Shown: piece after piece, positions 33,979-43,965 of the stretch
How positions within the stretch are numbered: the stretch's first letter is position 1
Layout: each line of letters starts with the position of its first letter
Assembly: GCA_050084515.1 (NCBI GenBank)
Contig: CM114272.1
Span: 40,176,001-40,240,000 of the forward strand
DNA from: Blasia pusilla
Lineage: Eukaryota > Marchantiophyta > Marchantiopsida > Blasiales
Length of the DNA: 64,000 bases
Direction of reading: 5' to 3'
The notes under the pieces: model-generated
Seen by the model: only the letters and a program-made list of their open reading frames with translations
The model's database searches: none
Told to the model about the DNA's origin: nothing
Translations under genes and position numbers: made by a program

Positions 33979-34115
33979 GGGTGACTTGTTGATCAGGTCA
34001 CCCGCCCCTGGTAACTTGTGCGCACAGGTTACCAAGGGGAGGGCTATTTTTAGGGGAAGAGCCTTTTGGCTCTTCCCAACCATATATAAGAGAGGAATGT
34101 GGCTTTTCTAAGCCA
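33979..34115 (+). promoter_or_regulatory. LTR promoter with four consecutive hairpins
   Basis: Hairpin 1, 33979-34003: GGGTGACTTG and CAGGTCACCC. Hairpin 2, 34010-34033: GGTAACTTGTG facing CGCACAGGTTACC. Hairpin 3, 34054-34077: GGGAAGAGCC, TTTT loop, GGCTCTTCCC, a perfect 10-bp stem. TATA box TATATAA at 34083-34089. Hairpin 4, 34100-34115: TGGCTT, TTCT loop, AAGCCA. The first three lie upstream of TATA and the fourth near the expected start site. Confidence 0.7.
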
Positions 34116-34685
34116 TCTTTCTCATGTTGGGCCGTTGGAGCATCTCTCTTGTATGCGTGTGAGATAGGACTAGGGTGCTAGCGTCCGGATTCCTTGATAG
34201 CACAGGGTGGACGAGGCTCGATATGCCGATGTAGATTGAGGAGTGGAGTTTTAGGCGGGGTGTGCCGTTTTTACTACTCTTTATTTTTACATGAGAAAGA
34301 TATCATGGAGCTGGTGAGAATATGTTGTGTGCAGGTAGGCAAGCGAGTTGCCTTGGTCGGGAGCCCCTGGAGATGCGTGTGTTGAAGGTGTTAATCATTT
34401 TTCTGTTCGGAAGACTGTGGGCGGAAGCGTTGTCCATTTTTCTCAAAGTTTGTTGATGCACACGGATTGAGGACAATGGCAGAGTGTAGTACGGAGTGGG
34501 GCGGCGAGTGCATCGTCGAGAGTAGCGAGAGTGTCAAGAAAGGTTGCAAAGGCGGCGACGGGCGCGGACGGCCACAAGCAGGCGGGCCGAGATAGGTAGA
34601 TGGCGGGCGGCAATGGCGCCCCCACCCCCCCATTTAGGGCCCAAGGGGCCGGCATAGGGCCGCGGGCCAGATTTCCCTCCCTCAA

Positions 34686-34856
34686 ACGTGGTAGGACTGG
34701 ACGTGGTGGAAGGTCAACGTGGTGACAACGCTACCAAGTGCAAGTGGATGTGGTGGAGTTGCAGGGGCTGAACGTGGTAGCGCAGTCCGACATGGTACCA
34801 CAGTTGGCGGGAGTCACGTGGTAAAGTCGGACGTAGACAGAACGTAAGACATGGTT
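34686..34856 (+). repeat. Degenerate CGTGGT repeat block
   Basis: ACGTGGT or close variants occur about eight times (about 34686, 34701, 34717, 34749, 34772, 34791, 34816, 34851) at irregular spacing of 15-35 bp. The core ACGTGG resembles plant G-box/ABRE sites; whether it is regulatory is unknown. Confidence 0.45.
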
Positions 34857-35473
34857 GGGATCCAACCAGGGTGAGTCAGGTTACATGCCGCTTGTGGGGA
34901 TGGACGGAGAGGTTTGCACGACATGATTTTTTGGGGCACGACAGGGCGTTGTGAGAGTTGACGATGGAGGGGCGGTGCGCATGATGCCGAGAGGTTATCC
35001 GCATATGCTGACGGGAAGAACGACGTGTTGGTCGAGGAGAGTGTCGTGTTGCAGAGGTTGTCATATCACGTGGAGGAGTATATGTTGACGGTGCATCAGG
35101 TTGGAGGGCGTGATCAGGTTACCCATTCGAGTCCCTTTTCCCGCACTTGTCGTGTGTGATTGAGAGTGTTGGGTATCGGGGAGTAGCTGGTGCTAGTTGG
35201 GTGCAGGTATGGTCACAAGTGTAGATTTTGTTCATGTGTAGCATGTTGGCGGATATACGGCGGTTGCCGAGTAGGGGTCGCGTGCATGACCCGAGAGAGT
35301 GTCGCTACGTTAGGTGAGTCATTTGGGAGGCTCATGGTGAGCCCGAGTGTTGAGTGTGCGTGAGGCCACATATATCATCACAAGATTGATGTTAGCATAG
35401 GTGAGCTAGTGAGGCGTGTGGGAGACTTTCATTGAGTCTGAGTGCTTGATCGGGTGAGATAGGGTTTGTCATC

Positions 35474-36454
35474 ATGGCGTTCTTCCAGGGTTTGCAAGAA
35501 CGGGATAGTGAGAGCAGTAGTAGTGGTGTGACACGGAGTGAAGTGAGATACCGAGGGGTTACCAGTGAGGAGCTACCTCGACATCCATCTGTGGCTGGAT
35601 CGTCATCACTAGACACTGAGTCTGGTGACGAGATCGCACACAGAGACAGTAGTACTTGGCAGGAGATGGATAACATGGGCTATTTGGGCATGCGTCGTTT
35701 CTTGGGTGCAGTGGGCACCATCGACTTAGATGATTTTATCGAGGAGTTTGACACGTGGTGCGACTTCCAGGAGATACGGACCCCGACACAGTTCAACCCT
35801 TTCATGGCATGGAAGGGGTTGCTCCAACACTTGGAGGGTCCTCTGATGGATGACTACATGGAGTTTCAATCACTATATTCAGTAGAGATTGATGCCTGGA
35901 GGATGTATTGGGCTCCAGGGTATGTGTCCACTAGTGGTCGCGAGGCATATGATGGGATTGTGAAAGGAGAGAGACCCACACCATGAGCCCGGATACTAGA
36001 TGGAGAGGAGGGCAATGAGACAGGCAATGTGGCAGAGACCTCTGGTGGTAGAGGGCCACCCAGCTCCAGCCCCACAGTGGAGTTCTTCTGACAATTGGGG
36101 AAGAGCTACCAGGGCGTACGCACCGACAAGGGGAAGAGTCTACAGGATTTTTAGTGATGATCGGGTGAGAGTCAAAGAGAGGCATTCACACGCATGAGGA
36201 GGTTGATCATTGCTACGTATGGAGTGACCGAGACGCAGTCAGTCCTGTATTGGTATAGAGTTCTGGACCGGGAACTATGGAGGAGAGTCCGAGATGCGGT
36301 GCTGATTCACACAGTGAAGCCCACATTGAAGGTGGTCTTTGAGTTGTCTGAGCGTATTGAGCTCAACATGAGTGAGGAGCAGGTAGTGATCGCTGGATTT
36401 TCTCAAGAGTCGACGGATCCACGAGCGATGGTGACCCCACAGGTGCCAGAATGA
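35474..36454 (+). pseudogene. Family A copy 2 gag
   Basis: The first frame (35474-35986, starting MAFFQGLQERDSESSS) has a Ser-rich N-terminus, then a gag capsid-type domain: RRFLGAVGTIDLDDFIEEFD, WKGLLQHLEGPLMDDYMEF and AWRMYWAPGYVS. A stop at 35984 and a frame change follow; 36194-36454 gives MRRLIIATYGVTETQSVLYW, RVLDRELWRRVRDAVL and FELSERIELNMSEEQVV. Copy 4 carries the same blocks. The ATG was chosen because similarity and acidic composition begin there. Confidence 0.75.
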
Positions 36455-36661
36455 GCACCAATACCACAGGAGAGGGCCGGTGTGCCCAGATAGCAGGGCA
36501 GGTACCGTGAGCCTATGAGGTAATGATCCGTACCTACATATGTTGCCCAGCAGGGACCAACGTGGTCTTTTTGGACGTGTCGAGGGGCCCATAGGCAAAG
36601 AGACTTCCCACAACATGGGAGAGGACCACCAGCGCCTCTGATTGCTCAGGAGCCACAGAAG

Positions 36662-37597
36662 ATGGCCCCACCACAGCACGAGTGTGACTATTGCCACAGA
36701 TATGGTCACACTACGGATAGATGTTTTGACCTTCGCCGAGGGGCACATCCAGAGGTAGGCCGAGGGCCTGGGGGCGGTTGTATTGGAGGAGGTCACGGAG
36801 TCCTTCTTGGACGTGGTGATAGAGGACCACCACCAGCCAGAGGAGATGGAGCAGGAGCACCAGAGCCGACACTTCTCTCACACATTGATCAGTTGGAGCA
36901 GAGGATTGCTGCCATGATGCAGCTTAGGGAAGGCACGGAGCTGCGAGCAGCTAGTGTGACTCCAGCTTCTATCTCTTACCCTTACCCGGGTGAGGATCTC
37001 GCCAGTTTGGGGTTTATGTGTAGTGAATCCCACGTTGAGGGAGCCGCAGTGGTGACTCAGGGTGCTGCGAGAGGCACCGGAAGTGGAGTTGAGATTGACC
37101 CACCAGAGGGGATCAATGGGCGGCGGGCTAGGATTCCACAGTCATTCACATTGTCAAAGGCACTACACACACCATCGATGGTGCCTCAAGGACCAGCGGT
37201 GCCTACAGCTCATGCACCTACATTGACGTTACGAGGAGTTGGAGTGACAACTCCTATGCCGGCTCGAGTGGGGTCAATGTGGACCATAGTGTTGGAGGTG
37301 GCCACCAGAGTGAGTCAGACTCCACTATTTTTTGCCATAGAGTTGGCGACGTTGGGAGTTGGACCAGCTAAGGTGTTCCGGCTGGCCGCTACGTTGTATG
37401 AGCGTGGAGGGATGACTGCTTCTTGTTCAGAGGTAGTTGAGGAGGTGGTGGACTTGCCCTCAGAGCCGATGCTCGAGACGTTCCCAACAGAGTCATGGCA
37501 TGTGGCGGCGGCAAAGTTGGTAGATATGCCGGCTCGATCGGCCATAGAGCGAGCAGTGGTGACAGATGGAGTAGAATTACAAGATAACCAAGGTTGA
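36662..37597 (+). CDS. Family A copy 2 gag C-terminus: CCHC knuckle and conserved linker
   Basis: An open frame of 311 codons. The knuckle CDYCHRYGHTTDRC sits at residues about 9-22, then a Gly-rich stretch. Residues about 75-90 (IDQLEQRIAAMM) suggest a short coiled coil. The remaining 200 residues form a linker that is recognisable in copies 1, 4 and 6 (RIPQSFTLSKALHTPSMVP; FRLAATLYERGG; SEVVEEVVDLPSEP) although I know no family for it. It ends in TGA at 37595; the next frame continues towards the protease within about 10 bp. Confidence 0.8.
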   Translation: MAPPQHECDYCHRYGHTTDRCFDLRRGAHPEVGRGPGGGCIGGGHGVLLGRGDRGPPPARGDGAGAPEPTLLSHIDQLEQRIAAMMQLREGTELRAASVTPASISYPYPGEDLASLGFMCSESHVEGAAVVTQGAARGTGSGVEIDPPEGINGRRARIPQSFTLSKALHTPSMVPQGPAVPTAHAPTLTLRGVGVTTPMPARVGSMWTIVLEVATRVSQTPLFFAIELATLGVGPAKVFRLAATLYERGGMTASCSEVVEEVVDLPSEPMLETFPTESWHVAAAKLVDMPARSAIERAVVTDGVELQDNQG

Positions 37598-37606
37598 GTA
37601 TTTCGC

Positions 37607-38240
37607 TTGGTTAGTCCGACGGGGACAGTATACCACCTGCTGCGAGCCCTACTTGATTCACGAGCGCAACCCTTGATGTTGGGGAAGGCGGCTTGTTTAG
37701 CGTCGGGGTTATGGAAGGCCGACATTGAGCCTTGTCCCTTCCAGATACAGACCTCGATTCGGGGCGTGTCACCCACGCAGTATATGACTCGACAGGAGAT
37801 AATTGTCAAAGTCCAGCCAGAGTATGAGACGGATAGTGCTATGGTGTGCACACGTGCGATTAGGAAACTAGCTGAGTCGTACGATATGTTGGTGGGGAGT
37901 ACAGTGTTATATTCACTAGGATTCATCCTTGAATTCAGGGAGGAGACCGTTGCTTATCGGCCAGGGTGGCGGTCAGGTGACGGCCGGATGAGTCAGTTAC
38001 TCTTGCACTTTGCGAGACGAGGTGGTCGATCACGAGGCGAGTCTGTGACCACGTTGGCAGCTTTCACAGGTAGTGTTAGTTGGCCAAGAGAGTTGTTGGA
38101 GGGGAAGGCACATGCGGAGGATGTCCCAGTAGCGGATAGTCCTACGGAGAGACAGGCCATAGCGGGTGTCTCTTCCCATGTTGGCGAGACCTCTTCACGA
38201 TTGTGGGGTACGACTCGAGAGCTACAAAGGAGTGCCGACA
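37607..38240 (+). pseudogene. Family A copy 2 aspartic protease
   Basis: First part of the open frame 37607-38557. RALLDSRAQPLMLGKA is the active-site region, but the expected DSG is DSR (copy 1 has DSGA), which should abolish catalysis. ESYDMLVGSTVLYSLGFILE and YRPGWRSGDGRMSQ follow as in copy 1. The same frame runs without a stop into methyltransferase motif I, so protease and methyltransferase were encoded as one polyprotein. Confidence 0.8.
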
Positions 38241-39376
38241 ACCTCGTGAGGCAGGCGTGGAGTCATGGTTTTATCCCGGAGGAGCAAGAGTCATGTGGCG
38301 ATCGGGCTTTTGGAGTGGAGATGTTGACCCCACTTGATACCACACCCGTTGTGTGGCAGTGCCCAAAGGAGGGTGTTAGGTTGTTAGATCTCTTCGGAGG
38401 GATTAGCACCGGATTAGCTGCAATATTGCAGGCGGGCATACGGGTGCATCAGTACCTTTATGTGGAGAGAGACGAGACCGCGCGGCAAGTATCATTACGT
38501 CACGTGGCGAGATTGGTCCAGAGGTATCCAGAGTTGTTCCCAAGATCTACAATATGAGGATATTAGCATACACTACCCACCGACATCTCTTTGGTGGGGG
38601 CGCAGGATCTGGAAAGAGTTGGCACCATGCACTTGGTGATTGCTGGATGGCCATGTCAGGGTCATTCATCTGCTGGCCTAGGATTTGGATTGCAGGATCC
38701 GAGGTCAGGGATGTTTTGGGAGATGCTGTGAGTAGTACGACACTTGTAGGAGAGTCATACATATTCTCCAACATACATCTTGGAGAACGTGCCGTTGTTG
38801 GGAGACACTCGTGCACGTGTGATGACGAGTGTGTGTCAGGTGAGGTCCTAGTTGGGACCTGCCATGTTATTAGATGCAGAGAGAGTTGGATCACGTGCCC
38901 TTTGTCCACGACTGTGGTGGACGAACCTGATACTATCAGAGGTACTGAGTCGAGCATACGATGGAGTCCAGAGAGTACCACATCTCACAATGGATGCTAT
39001 TTTGGGCTCAGGGCGTGGATCTCAAGTGGTGACATGGGATGATAGACCAACATTGGCCATGGCCAATAGGGTGGGGGAGTTGAGGGAACCCTTACCTACG
39101 TTGGTGAGCTTCCCAGCATCCCATCCCTTTCGTCAGGGAGGGCCAGGCATGATTTGGGATGAGGTGACCGGAGCATTGGAGGAGCCTACAGTAGATGAGC
39201 GCGAGCGCGCCATGGGGTTCGCTACCGGTACTACGACGGTGCCAGGGATGACTGTGGCATCCCAGAGACAGATGTTGGGGCAGGCAATGGACCTCAAGTG
39301 TCTCACGTGGATAGTCAGCCTAGCTATGGTTGAGCAGAGACGGATGCGAGTGTCATCCATGCCGTCACGTCCATGA
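38241..39376 (+). pseudogene. Family A copy 2 C5-cytosine DNA methyltransferase domain
   Basis: Transfers a methyl group from S-adenosylmethionine to cytosine in DNA. Motif I LDLFGGISTG is at 38384-38413, followed by YLYVERDE (acidic residue of motif II type). After a frame change, LVIAGWPCQGHSSAGLGFG gives motif IV with the catalytic Cys codon at 38654-38656, then DPRSGMFWEML. YILENVPLLGD (38774-38806) holds motif VI ENV at 38783-38791. GSRALCPRLWWTNL is motif VIII. EPTVDERERAMGFATG and MLGQAMDLKCLTW resemble motifs IX and X. The late part looks closest to DNMT3/DRM-type enzymes, though PCQ is DNMT1/bacterial-like. Damage: one frameshift and TGA, TAG, TAG stops at about 38726, 38741 and 38847. 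Confidence 0.88.
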
Positions 39377-39625
39377 GTTGGACCATTGCCTACAGGGTCT
39401 GTACAGGCATTGGCTGGGGGCGAGACGAAGAGAGATAGGCACCCATGGACTTCTAGGGATGTCGTTCAAGCAGAGAGTGCAAAGGCGGCCAGAGAAGCAC
39501 ATGTTCATTTTTTGGATGTAGAGCATGGTGTAGTAGGTCAAAATGGAGTGGCTGTTGCGGAGGTGGCTACGGTTGCTACATAGCAACCAAAGCCATAGGT
39601 TGCGTCCTCTCCGAGTGAGGTCACG

Positions 39626-40560
39626 ATGGAGACTTGGGAGCATGTGATAGGTCTCAAGTTAATAGGAGGAGAGTGACGGCGAGTTCATAGGTTTCTGAGA
39701 GGGCATGTCAGTTGTTTTGCATTCGATCTGAGAGACTTGGGTACGCTGAAGGGTATCAGGATATGGATTGAGTTGGCTAGTGATACGCTGATCTTTTTTT
39801 TACCCTACGGGTATTCTGATATGGAGTGAGCCTTGATTCAGAGCACGAGTCATGACTTGTTGGAGGGAGGACTTGTTGGAGGCAGGACTTGTGGAGTTAT
39901 CACATGGGGAGTATGCATCTGTCACAGTCATGCCGGCGAAGAAGGATATGTATGGCAATTGGACGGATAGGCAGATGTGTGGAGATTACCGTCCTATCAA
40001 CCGACACACGAGGTCAGATCGGTAGGCCATGCCTACTCGTGAGGAGATCTTTGATGCGGTAGGGCATGCAAATATCTTCAGTACTTTAGATCTCTGTGCA
40101 GGCTATCATCAGCTTCCTATCAGGTTGGAGGACAGGGAGAAGACAACATTCTGGGGGATAGATTGGTTCGGGAGAGATTGCTTGTATCAGTGGCGGTTCT
40201 TACCATTTGGGTTGAAGAATGCGTCTGTAGAGTTTCAGAGAGTGATGGATAGGATTATAGTTGGCTTGGATTTTGAACGATGTTACATAGATGATATTCT
40301 TATCTTCAATTCCACGGTTGAGGAGCATGAGCGACACTTGGAGGAGGTGTTTCGGCGATTGCAGTAACATGGACTGAAGTTACATCCAGGAAATTGCACA
40401 ATCTTTCAAGAGCAGATTGAGTACTTGGGACACACCATATACCCGAGTGGGTTACGCGTTCAAGAGAGGAAGGTAGAGGCTATTGCGCAGATTCCACGCC
40501 CTACAGATGTAAGTTGAGTCCGAGCATTTCTTGGACTGGCAAACTTCTATCGACGGTATG
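39626..40560 (+). pseudogene. Family A copy 2 reverse transcriptase
   Basis: Starts METWEHVIGLKLIGG. The early part is frame-broken (GEYASVTVMPAKKDMYGNW, then MCGDYRPIN). 40029-40367 is open with FSTLDLCAGYHQLPIRLEDR, FLPFGLKNASVEFQRVMD and CYIDDILIFNSTVEEHERHL: the palm with YxDD intact. After a stop at 40365 the thumb follows (YLGHTIYPSGLRV, FLGLANFYRRYVKG). 39377-39625 is a spacer between methyltransferase and RT with no named domain. Confidence 0.88.
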
Positions 40561-41158
40561 TCAAGGGTTTAAGTGCGATCGCAAAGTCTTTGACCTTGTT
40601 GACGAGACTTGATCAGGTTTGGTTGTGGGGAGATGATAAGGAGCGAGCATTTTGGGAGCTCTAGGACAGGTTGACGTCCTCACCCATTTTACAGAGACCG
40701 GTTAGGGGTCGACCATTCTAGTTACATACGGATTGGAGCATGTTGGGTCTAGGAGCAGTGCTTACTCAGAGGGATGATGAGGAGAGGGAGTTCGTTGTGG
40801 CTTACGCGAGCCGATTGAACAACATTGCATAGGCAAAGTACAACTCCTACGGGGGAGAGTGCTTGGCTGTAGTGTGGGCCGTGGCACATTTCAACTGCTA
40901 TTTATTCGCCAACCCTTTCACACTTATCACTGATCATCAGCCGTTGAGGTGGTTGACGGAGTGCGACAAGCTTACGGGAAACCTTGCCAGGTGGGCATGT
41001 TTACTATAGGAGTATGAATATGAGGTGGTTCATTGGCCAGGTCGGCTGAACCAAGATACGGATGGGTTGAGTCGTAACCCATGTCCGAGTCAGAGAGACG
41101 ACACAGGAGCTCGATGGCACACAGAGAGTGATGATGCGCACGACAGCATCGTATGAAT
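40561..41158 (+). pseudogene. Family A copy 2 RNase H
   Basis: Frame-conserved but with several stops. Seen: HTDWSMLGLGAVLTQRDDEE, the acidic GGECLAVVWAVAHFNCYLF, LITDHQPLRWLTECDKLTG and LNQDTDGLSRNPCPSQRDD. The stop at about 41153 is followed by unrelated repeat sequence: the integrase and PHD part of copy 2 is missing. Confidence 0.88.
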
Positions 41159-41379
41159 TCCATGTCATACTCACTAGAGTGATAACTAGGATTTTATTCA
41201 GTCGTACATTTTTCAGCTCACCATAAGACATAATGCCAACGTATCATTTGAACACTACAAATCCTTTATGATGAGTCCTTTGATACAACTTGTTTTCTAG
41301 TTATAAGCTAGTGTTATTGATCCGGGAGAACTTAACCAATGATTAAATTCTAGTGGTTTTGGATTAAAATCCTTCTTTT

Positions 41380-41645
41380 GAACCCATCGGGTTCACTGAT
41401 TGCAACCCGTCGGAACCCGAGGGGTTGCAAGAGGAATTGTGCTTAAGGTGACCAGGAACCCGTTGGAACCCAAGAAGTTGCAACAAGAATTATGCCTTAG
41501 ATGATAACTTCCTAAGCAACCCGTCGGAACCCGACGGCTTGCATCTACATTCTTGTGCTCATCAACAACCCGCCGGAATTCAACGGGTTCCATCAACATT
41601 CTGTTTAGGCTCATGAGCAACCCGTCGCGATCCAACAGGTTGCAA
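41380..41645. repeat. Palindromic repeat cluster 1 (five units)
   Basis: Units at 41400-41430, 41457-41483, 41516-41543, 41565-41592 and 41617-41645, centre spacing 49-59 bp. Half-sites are TTGCAACCCGTCGG and CCGACGGGTTGCAA, joined by a 2-4-base centre, so each can fold back on itself. Spacers share GAATTRTGCYTTA and CATTCTTGTGCTCAT. Confidence 0.85.
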
Positions 41646-42594
41646 CTATGTTGTTGTCCAAGTTGTAGAGCGACCTTTTAGTTTGTCAAAGGCAGGAGGC
41701 TTGTTCTACCTTAAAGCTAACAACGTTTTGCACCTATCTTGTTCACATATGGGGCCCTCCTATGTCTACTGCTTTGTGAGACCAGAGCACAATTTCGAGG
41801 TTTTTTCAAATACGAGATCTACTTGATCCATGCTCTGATGGATTCACATTGGATAGCCTTTACAATTCCCCCATGGGAATGTTCATGCTTGAAGGAACCC
41901 CTATACTTGGAGGAAGGGTAAAGTCACCTGCCATGGTGCAAACGCTCATGGAGGTATGCTTGAGGCTAGGTGACTTGGTCTTGGACTTGGTGGGCTTATC
42001 AAGGGCGAATATCAGAGGCGTCTAGTAGAGTGGCAAGAACATTCTCTGCCTTAAGGGGACGAAGGAACTTTTTCAACCTTTGCAAGGAGGCAAAGGTAGA
42101 TTATAAAAGGTTGGTGGGAGTCTACAACTCGCATCTAAAGCCAAGTGGTCCAACAGCAGAGCCATTGGTAGTGATACCATTGTCACTTCCTGTAATTCCT
42201 AAAATCGAGAGGGCAAGATCGGAAGTCATTTTGGAAGAGCTGGGATGATGATGAGTGAGTTCAATGGATTTGTCGGATTTAATCGATTCAAGCATTTTGG
42301 AGTTGGGTTTTAGTGGTTTCAAGCGGCAAAGCACATATTGATATTGGATGGGTGTCACCTTGCATAACATACAAGATTTATTGATGAAGAAGGCATTGGG
42401 ACTCTTCTCATCACACATAGGACCAATATGGTATACCTAGGGGGGGGGGGGCAAGGCTATCAAATTCCCCTACATTTTCAATCCCCCTCTACAATCGGCC
42501 AGTGGAGCCACTTGAATCCAAAGACATTCTTTTTGTACAAGAATCGAGGAGAATTAGGAGTAAATTTGTAGATGATGAGGCTCAAGAAATAGTC
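41646..42594 (+). other. No confident gene; one anonymous ORF
   Basis: 41970-42248 is open for 92 codons (WWAYQGRISEASSRVARTFS, YKRLVGVYNSHLKPSGPTAE) but matches no family I know and could be a decayed retroelement part. A run of 12 G at 42440-42451 follows CTAG, loosely like a polypurine tract. Otherwise nothing is recognisable. Confidence 0.3.
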
Positions 42595-43112
42595 TAGAGT
42601 TTATGGTTTCATTAATCAAATGTGAATTTTCCGAGTTTCCCACGGATGTAATAAAGGAGAATTTTTTTCAACCAATTGTTCTTGAAGTGTTTGCTGACTT
42701 GTGGTGCTTTTGTGTATGGTCAAGCCATTTCTCTCTACTAGACGGTCTTCATTTTGCAACTCGTCAAATTCCATCGGGTTGCAAACAAAAAACAATGGTT
42801 GCAACTAGACTAGAGTTTATGGTTTCATTAATCGTATGTAAATTTATGATTTTCCATCAAATGTAATAAAGGACTTTCAATTTTTTTCAACCAATTGTTC
42901 CTGAAGTGTTTTTTGACTTGTGGTGCTTTTGTGTCTGGTCAAGCTCCTACTTGATCCCATCTTGATTTCTCTCTACTAGACGACCTTCATTTTGCAACTT
43001 GTCAGATTACGACGGGTTGCAAACTAGAGACCAACTTTGCACCTTGTCGAATTCTGAAGGGTTGCAAACCAAATACCATGTTTGCAACTTGTCGGATTCC
43101 AACAGGTTGCAA
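42595..43112. repeat. Tandem duplication of about 216 bp carrying palindromic cluster 2
   Basis: Two direct units, about 42595-42811 and 42812-43030, both reading AGAGTTTATGGTTTCATTAA, TTTCAACCAATTGTTC, CTTGTGGTGCTTTTGTG and CTCTCTACTAGACG and each ending in the palindrome. Palindrome units: 42754-42784, 42992-43022, 43037-43067 and 43082-43112, all 31 bp. Confidence 0.85.
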
Positions 43113-43142
43113 ATATGTTTCTTTGCTTATCATTTTCCCCTT

Positions 43143-43880
43143 TGGAATATTGTAATATATAAGAGTTTCAATTTAATAGTCGTTTATAGAGTTTGATCCC
43201 CAAGAGGATCATTGTTTGATGAAAAGAGAGTTCCAAATTACAATTTTGTGGTAATAGTTGTATTTAGGTGGGGATAATTTATATTCAATGTCTTATCAAT
43301 ATCTTCGGATCTTTCTTAGTACCAAGGTTTCTTTTCTCAATTCTCTCTAGTGGAGTTGACAGCACTCTGAGGTAGATTTCCTCTCGACATCAAGAAACCT
43401 CACAAAGATCTCAACAAGAAAGCTGGCTTTTCCTACTATCGGAACTCAATCCGTCTAGGCATACTACTCTCTGTCAAACAGATTTCCTACAACTCCATGT
43501 TGATTATTCCATTGATGAGAAAGGTTTTCTAGATTCACTCTTCACTTTGCAGACCCAAAAAGAATACTCAGACATAAGCATCGCACATCAAAATGAAGGA
43601 ATGAGTACTTTACTACTCCATCAAGAATAAGAAAGCTTCAAAGTGTTATACAAGCTCGAGAGGGTACTACTCCCTTGCTCGGACCATTCCTATAGCATGA
43701 GGACTTTGTAAGAGAATGATGATGATAGCTACTTTCATGTTTTTTAAATATCTTTTGAGGTAGTAGTAGGTCCAAAGATCTGAAGCGTCTCTTATGAATC
43801 TAGTGTCTATTGAGAGTTTGTAAATACCTTAATCTAGAGTTCTCTTATCTTTTCCTATGATCGCTATGAATCCGCTAGGC
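43143..43880 (-). repeat. LTR-like repeat F, copy 1
   Basis: Homologous to 47940-48670 (CGGAACTCAATCCGTCT, AAGAAACCTCACA) and, inverted, to the LTR remnant of element C next to a primer binding site (12913-13130). That link gives its orientation (minus) and its nature as an LTR. It lacks an adjacent primer binding site here. Confidence 0.65.
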
Positions 43881-43965
43881 GTAATAGGCCTACCTTCCTA
43901 TCTGGTCCAAAAAGTTGCGCCTTTTCCTATTCTAACTGTTCTAACTATGTGTCGCTTGAAATCAC

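Larger units (their letters stand above)
33860..35473 (+). mobile_element. Family A copy 2: partial LTR and leader
   Basis: From about 33860 the sequence is loosely similar to copy 3's LTR (GACTAT, then TGAGGTCGAG; later GGGCGGAAGCGTTGTC at about 34410 and 58715). It holds a hairpin-rich promoter with TATATAA at 34083-34089, a GC-rich stretch (34540-34680) and a CGTGGT-repeat block (34686-34856). The LTR end and the primer binding site could not be placed. No gene is seen before the gag ATG at 35474. Confidence 0.5.

Noticed and set aside
36275-36796. 173-codon minus-strand frame
   Set aside because: Antisense to family A gag and knuckle, with no domain of its own.
38547-38981. Minus-strand frame opposite the methyltransferase
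   Set aside because: It is the mirror of the PCQ-to-WWTN segment; a similar short antisense frame at 15433-15624 arises from the same homologous DNA and reflects shared sequence, not a gene.
38554-39042. Plus-strand frame of 162 codons over the methyltransferase
   Set aside because: It is a shifted reading; the motif IV, VI and VIII blocks appear only in the other frame.
42440-42451. Run of 12 G as a polypurine tract
   Set aside because: It follows CTAG as in family A, but no LTR start or integrase end could be recognised around it.
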